Assembly (NCBI RefSeq): GCF_000346465.2
Contig: NC_034012.1
Location: 5,698,036-5,762,035, forward strand
DNA from: Prunus persica
Taxonomy: Eukaryota; Streptophyta; Magnoliopsida; Rosales; Rosaceae
Direction: 5' to 3'
DNA: 64,000 nt
The notes under the pieces are model-generated. The model was not told the origin of the DNA, made no database searches, and was given only the letters and a program-made list of their open reading frames with translations. The translations under genes and the position numbers were made by a program. This document shows positions 58,921-64,000 of this stretch, piece after piece. The stretch's first letter is position 1, and every line of letters begins with the position of its first letter.

Positions 58921-60838
58921 TCAGATCCGTAAACCCGTGCTGCATGAAGTGGTATCAAAGCGGGTCATCATTCAGAGCAAGGATTTGCCTTCTCAATGAT
59001 GAGCGGCGATGGGAGGTACGCAAACCTCATCGACGATGGTCGTGGGGAAATATCAAATATTGAAGGGGAACGTTGTGGGAGCAAATAATACTGCTTCCAA
59101 TCATGAGAAGTGTAACATCCCGACCCAAATTTAAATTAATCGATAATTTAAATAATTTAGTACATTATGAAATTATAATTTTGCCATCGGGGGTAGGGGT
59201 ATTTTGGTCACTTTTTAATTTGGATGGATTTTGAAATTGGTACTTAGGTGATGAGGGATAAATTTAAATGATATTTAAACAGACACATCAATATTTACAC
59301 ACTTTAAAACTTGACTAAGTATAATTATGACTAGTCAATTGACGGCATCCCAAGCCGCCGCCTCACCACTCTCGTCTCTCTCACACGCCCAAGTGCCACC
59401 ATACACGACTCTGGCCCCCCAGCTCTCCTTGTGAGAGAAAACTCCGTGCCCTTTTTAGCTATTGTTTCTCAAAGATTCAATCGAACTAACTTAGGTATTG
59501 GAGGGCCTTTGGCCATCACTCCCTGAGTGTGTGGTCTTTTACTCTAGTTTGATTGTATAGGAACCGAAGAAGAGAGAGAAGGAAGCTCAAAGGGTGAAGG
59601 ATCTACAAGTGAATATTCTTCCGTGAGAAATTTGCACAAACAAACGCGCTGGTGGATTTGCACGAAGCCAAGCTCATCAATCCTATGTTGCAGATGTTCC
59701 ATGCTTTGTGGGAAGTGACTGCATTGAAGGGTTTCTCGAATGGGTTGCAGATGTAGAGGAAATATTTGATACAATAGCAATTTCAGAAGAGAAGATGGTG
59801 AAAATTGTGATGTCCTGTTAAGAGGCGATGTCGCTTCTTGGTGGGATTGGATGCTAAAGTCTATGAAGCAACAAGGTAAAAATTCTATCGCTTCTTGGCG
59901 TAGGATGAAGAGACTTCCTGTGAAAAAATTATTTCCTTTTAGATATGATATATTTGTCAATGAATAGTTACAAGATTGATCAATCCAAAATTATGATGAG
60001 CCAAGAAAAGGTGGAGGAAGAGGTCAAAGAAGAAGAAATTGTAATGGAGCTTGAATTAATTGATGATCTAGTAACCCACAAGACAGAGGGAAAAATTGAA
60101 GGTATGAATAAATCCGAATTTGAGGAGGAAAAGCATTTATTCAAGGAGTTTGATTATCAACTGACATATTCTAATCTTGTTTATGGAATTAATTGTATGA
60201 TTATTCCATCCAAGTATGAGCAAGTTTGGACTCCAAGAATTGAAGAGTTTATTCACACATCAAATTCTATGTCTACCCAAGTTCAATTCAAGGAGAACTC
60301 GAGGTCGAGTTCTTTACAAGTGAAGAGGTTTGATGTAGGACAAATCATGGGTTTGTTCCTACAAAGGAAATTTGAAAAATTGGAAAATTTCAAAATAAAA
60401 AAATTGGGCTTCAAATATGGAAAATCATGCTTCAGCATCAATTATGGCGCTAGCAAAAGAAGGAAGTCATATCATTGGGATTTTCGGGTTGCTTGATTTC
60501 TTGAGAAGATCTATATTATGTTTATATTTCTAGAATAAGTTATTAATTAGGATATTATTTTCCTGATATGATTTTAATTAGGATTTTAATTATTTTCTTA
60601 TTTGATAAGTTTTAGGAATATTTTAGAATTTAGGGTTTCCTATGATTTTAGGTTTTCTTTGTTTTCTATTTAAGCCAACTCATGGCATTGTATGTATTAA
60701 TCAGTTTTATCATATTATTAATCAAATTTAGAGATTTTCTCTATTTTGTGATGGATTCTAGTCGTCGATGGATTTCAGTTTATTTTTTCGGGTTTAAACG
60801 TTTATCAATTTGTAAACCCGTGCTTCTGTGTTGGATCA
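58921..60838 (+). mobile_element. decayed Ty3/gypsy-type element (PBS, broken gag, LTR-like end)
   Basis: Left part: a GTAAACCCGTGCT motif at about 58932 followed by a primer-binding-like TGGTATCAAAGC at 58951. Right part: an AT-rich LTR-like segment (60500-60838) with GTAAACCCGTGCT again near 60820. Between them, 59730-59960 encodes pieces of a retrotransposon gag domain in two frames: FLEWVADVEEIFDTIAISEE then, shifted, VASWWDWMLKSMKQQG and ASWRRMKRL, with stops. A second LTR-like start (TGTAACATCCCGACCC) at 59111 suggests a nested fragment. No protease, RT or integrase was found. The copy is not functional. Confidence 0.65.
59945..60496 (+). pseudogene. open frame inside gypsy remnant, unrecognised
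   Basis: 183-codon open frame after the gag remnant: acidic, Glu/Lys-rich N-terminal half (VEEEVKEEEIVMELELIDD), with no zinc knuckle or catalytic motif. It lies fully within the decayed element and is best read as a fragment of its gag-pol or filler region, not as a host gene. Confidence 0.35.
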
Positions 60839-61020
60839 CAAGGATGTCACAATAACAGAGAAGTAAGAAGTCTAAATGCATTGCCCTTTTTGCTTTCCCA
60901 ATTTGTTTTCTAAGGGAAATTATTTCCATGTATTAATTTAGTTGTTGTAGCAGTTTCATTACTATGTATGAGCTCATGGTAGCTGCCTAGTGAATATTTA
61001 TGTTACACCTTTGGACACTA
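60839..61020 (+). pseudogene. copy of ZPR1 last-exon end and 3' UTR
   Basis: AAGGATG...ACAGAGAAGTAAGA.GT.TAAAT matches the last codons, stop and start of the 3' UTR of the ZPR1 gene (23260-23300). Further matches are GTAGCAGTTTCATTAC with TGAGCTCATG, and GTTACACCT, at about the same spacing as the ZPR1 3' flank (23375-23435). Only the 3' end is present; the left border meets the gypsy remnant. It is probably a fragment of a ZPR1 duplicate, broken by the element. Confidence 0.65.
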
Positions 61021-62809
61021 TTTACGCTAAACCCTAAGCCGTATTCGTATTTGCCCTCGGCACTGTCAATAGCTTACCCGAATAACCTAAAGCTTTTGAA
61101 GCAAGCACTTATTGTGCTTTTTGAAGCAGCACGTGCTTGTTCAAGTCTACGTGATTCAGACAAAAGTGCTTTCTACAAAAGTATCTCATGCAGATTTCAT
61201 ACCGGGGATAAGGTATGCCTCTTCCAACAAACTCAATGGACGCACCTCCGAGGGGTAAGAAAAGTTTGATTGGCCTGTGAAAAAATATTATTCTCTACCT
61301 TTCAATTATTGTCAACAAAAAGGTTACAGTCAATTAGCAAGTGGCAAAATATTATACTTAATAACACCATGTCATCTCTCTTTTATTTTTATTTATTTAT
61401 AAAACTTAATTTAACCAAAATTTAGTGGACGAGTGTTGACGCACCAATATTGAATTTAGAGTCCACTTAGGTAACTGGCGCCATAAAAAAAAAAAAAAAA
61501 AACCTTTTGGCTAAGCTATTTAATAGTCTTAGAAACTCCAATCAGAAACTTTTTCTGAGGGAGTCATTTTTAGCAGAAGTCGGTCCTGAGTAGAAGAGAG
61601 ACTTTCATGTAATAGTATTTTTTGGCCAAGGACACATGAGATAACTTTTTCATGTATCATTATATTATTAATCGGAAATAACAAAGAAATGTTATTCCCG
61701 TTATAAATAAGTGTTTTTACTTGAATGTTCTTTGTGATATAATTTATTTAAATATGAAAGATGTGACGAGAGATATATACTTACCAAGTCAATTAATTAT
61801 TTTATTTCTTTAAAAGCTTATATTTATAGGAATTTCTTCTAACATTATGATTATACTATATATCCATGCGTGTTAAACAAGAAGACCACGTAATTGCTGA
61901 ACTAGTCTACATTGACCGGAATTCCGATAGCTGGTACGGAGACGAACAAAGAAACTATAGGAAAACACTTGTGCTTTGTGGACAAGGTCTTAAGATGTAA
62001 TTTTTCTAAATAAGACAAAATCCCACTTGTAAATGAAGAAGATATTAGGTAAGGAGTGCGATCAAGTGGGTTTTGTTTTATAATCAAAGAACCTATTAGG
62101 AAAGGGCTTGTGATTAAGCAAACTAATCGCGAATAAATTAATTGCCAAAACCCAGGTCTTCTTTTCATATTTAATTCCTAATGATCTGCATGCATACAAA
62201 TGATCACAAACTCTATAAAACTGCACTAGTATTCAGTTTTGATTTCAATTGAAATAACAGCTGCAAATAGCTTAATTTCGCCAAATTCAATTTCTGCCTC
62301 CACTATTCTTTGCTCTGTGTTCCCCGATCCACCCCTTCTCTTGTTGCATGTATGTACCAGGGTGTTCAAGCTTCAATACTCAAGATGATAATTTGGTTTA
62401 GTGGCGTTCACTATTCACTTTTATCAGAGGTACTGCGTTTAAATATCATACATGCCCAAAACTTTCTTGTAATATTAATGTAGATAGCATTGTTTTGCTA
62501 TTTTTGACAAATAATGTAATGACATGTGGAAAAGTTATCTTACGTGTCATTGCGCTATTAGCCGGGGATAGTAAAAAGTGTTATCCCGATTGCGAGAGAG
62601 TCTCTCTCCTTAAACAACTTATGTTAAATAAAAATTTAATTTAATAAAAAGAAAAACTCCTAACGTCTTGATCTTTGTATTTGTTGTTGTGTGTGTTGAA
62701 TTTCCCCTTTGGGAAGATATTATTTTATTTTACTTTATCTATAGATTTCCATATCTCAGGACCAACGTATATTCTCCATCCTCGATATATAAGGTTTAAG
62801 TTTATATGC
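61021..62809. other. intergenic, no gene recognised
   Basis: AT-rich. Two diverged copies of a ~80-bp segment (TGTATCATTATATTATTAATCGG..., about 61635-61715; TGTCATTGCGCTATTAGCCGG..., about 62530-62600) lie here. A TATAAAA-like box near 62213 and leader-like sequence to 62760 may belong to the candidate exon at 62810. Confidence 0.5.
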
Positions 62810-62874
62810 ATGGCCATGGAGCACGTTATCATAAACATTCAGAAAGATGAATCAGAGGCATGCACCCTTCAGAG
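62810..62874 (+). CDS. candidate first exon of a third CNGC-like gene (partial)
   Basis: ATG at 62810 opens 65 bases reading M-A-M-E-H-V...D-E-S-E-A-C-T-L-Q-R and ends at AG/GTAAGT in phase 2, as do the first exons of CNGC-A (DLEESVPLR) and CNGC-B (DTEERVPLR). Upstream, CAG/GACCAACG near 62758 matches the leader acceptor of CNGC-A (near 38449). No downstream exon is visible before a CACTA end at 63133 and the window end. It could equally be a chance ORF. Confidence 0.35.
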
Positions 62875-63132
62875 GTAAGTTTCTTAATTAATGTGTACGT
62901 AGTTTTTTTGTCAGCCTAGGAGATTGAGATTACAATATTGAATAAAACTATTATATATTCATCATATTTTCTTCTAGGCACTCATTCTATTAGGAGATTG
63001 GTTTTCATAGAATCTCTCATACACCTTATGTCGCTTGATACTGTCGGTGTGTTTTTATACATCTAGATTAACATTATTATATTTCCATCTTCGTATTAAC
63101 CCTTTGTGGATATACAGGTCGTTGTGACTTAT

Positions 63133-64000
63133 CACTACTACAAAAAGTGAAAAAGACGACCAGAAAACAACGACGGTCTCAGTGAAAACCGTCGTGGTTT
63201 TTAAAACGACGACGGTTCTAAAAACACCGTCGTTTAATACCACCTTAGACAACTAACAAGGGAGATTCAAATGGCTGTTCAAAAACAACGACGTACTTAA
63301 TTAAACAACCGACGTCTATTTGAAACAGATTTCCGCAGTGTAAAATCAAAGCGAACAAAGAACGGCAGAAGTTATGAATCGACCGACGTAGAAAGTAAAG
63401 ACGACGATTTCAATAAAAGCCGCCGTTTTTACTTATAAAATAACACGACGAGGTTTTCGTATAAGACGCTGTCTAATTACAAACAAATCCACGGCTGTAA
63501 AATACAAAATATCGCCGTATTAAATTAATTTACAACGACGACAAATATAAATATATCGACGTCATTATTGTATAGTTCTACGACGTTCTCTTTAAATCGT
63601 ACTATAAAATCTAACGTCGTATTTATGCATTTTATACGTCGTACCTTTAATTTAAACCGTCGTCTTAATAAGAATTTTTGTTAACAATTTTTTTCTTTGA
63701 TTTTCTTATCCTACGTCGGTAGATATACTTAATGACAAGAATTGAAATACCCACGACGGTTTATATAAAAAACCGCCGACATAATCAGATTTTTCTGAGA
63801 TCCCAAGGGTTACGAAATCTTACCAGATGGAACTCTGTTCCACATCATAATCTTAACAGATGACACATATTTGAAATCAGAGAGACAATTTTTTGGAAGT
63901 TGATGATGTGTGTGCGTTTGTTTATCTAAAAATATTATACCTAACGTCGTTGCAAATTTGCAATCAGAGAATGCACAGCGAATTCTTTTCCATCCGTTGG
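63133..64000 (+). mobile_element. terminal part of a CACTA (En/Spm) DNA transposon, continues past window
   Basis: Starts with the terminal motif CACTACTACAAAAA, preceded by TAT (CACTA elements make 3-bp duplications). The next ~650 bp carry dozens of short direct and inverted ACGACGG/CCGTCGT motifs, the typical subterminal transposase-binding repeats. The other terminus and any transposase lie outside the window. Confidence 0.85.

Noticed and set aside
59111..59572. Complete nested LTR starting TGTAACATCCCGACCC with AGAAG as target duplication
   Set aside because: A second AGAAG exists at 59568 but the sequence before it does not end in CA; the fragment's right end is unresolved.
61000..61269. 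89-codon ORF near 61000
   Set aside because: Begins inside the copy of the ZPR1 3' UTR, has no recognisable domain and unconvincing codon use; probably chance.

Overview
This is a plant nuclear (dicot) window: genes are split by GT-AG introns, the intergenic DNA is AT-rich, and the mobile elements are plant types (a Cassandra-type TRIM carrying 5S-like sequence, Ty1/copia- and Ty3/gypsy-type LTRs, a CACTA terminus). Gene content and repeats suggest a woody rosid, perhaps Rosaceae; that placement is inference. Exon borders were placed by eye from splice signals and from frame continuity.

Layout, left to right. (1) 185-2733 (-): five-exon VAMP721/722-type R-SNARE. (2) 5057-8722 (-): nine-exon organellar single-stranded DNA-binding (OSB) protein with three PDF motifs. 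(3) 10013-13065 (-): CC-NBS-LRR (RPS2/At4g27190 style), broken by a frameshift and with no visible start ATG. (4) 16898-23285 (+): 16-exon ZPR1 zinc-finger protein. (5) 24036-27047 (-): intronless MCTP with four C2 domains and a C-terminal membrane domain. (6) 28801-30861 (+): intronless DUF4220/DUF594 membrane protein. (7) 31361-31759: copia-type solo LTR. (8) 32379-36107 (+): intronless NLR with a very long N-terminus and degenerate switch motifs.

(9) 38533-58200: the most unusual part. Two tandem cyclic-nucleotide-gated-channel-like genes (called CNGC-A and CNGC-B here) each have a normal six-segment channel core followed not by one but by FIVE consecutive C-linker + cyclic-nucleotide-binding (CNBD) modules. 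Each module is two exons, and every module intron is phase 0. Predicted proteins are about 1528 and 1576 aa, roughly twice a usual plant CNGC. Modules 1 and 2 pair up between the two genes; modules 3-5 look more alike within a gene than between genes, suggesting separate amplification or concerted evolution. A relic of channel exon 4 lies upstream of CNGC-A, the promoters of A and B share sequence, and a possible third copy starts near 62810.

(10) Mobile DNA in and around the cluster: an intact Cassandra-type TRIM 67 bp after the CNGC-A stop (TSD TGAGA); a 2.27-kb gypsy-type solo LTR inside the last CNBD exon of CNGC-B (TSD GTCTC); a decayed gypsy element (58921-60838); a copy of the ZPR1 3' end (60839-61020); and the end of a CACTA element running off the window (63133-64000).

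Working picture: housekeeping trafficking, organelle and zinc-finger genes lie beside two immune-receptor loci and a lineage-specific CNGC expansion. Plant CNGCs carry Ca2+ signals in immunity and development, so a link between cluster and NLRs is possible, but only proximity supports it.
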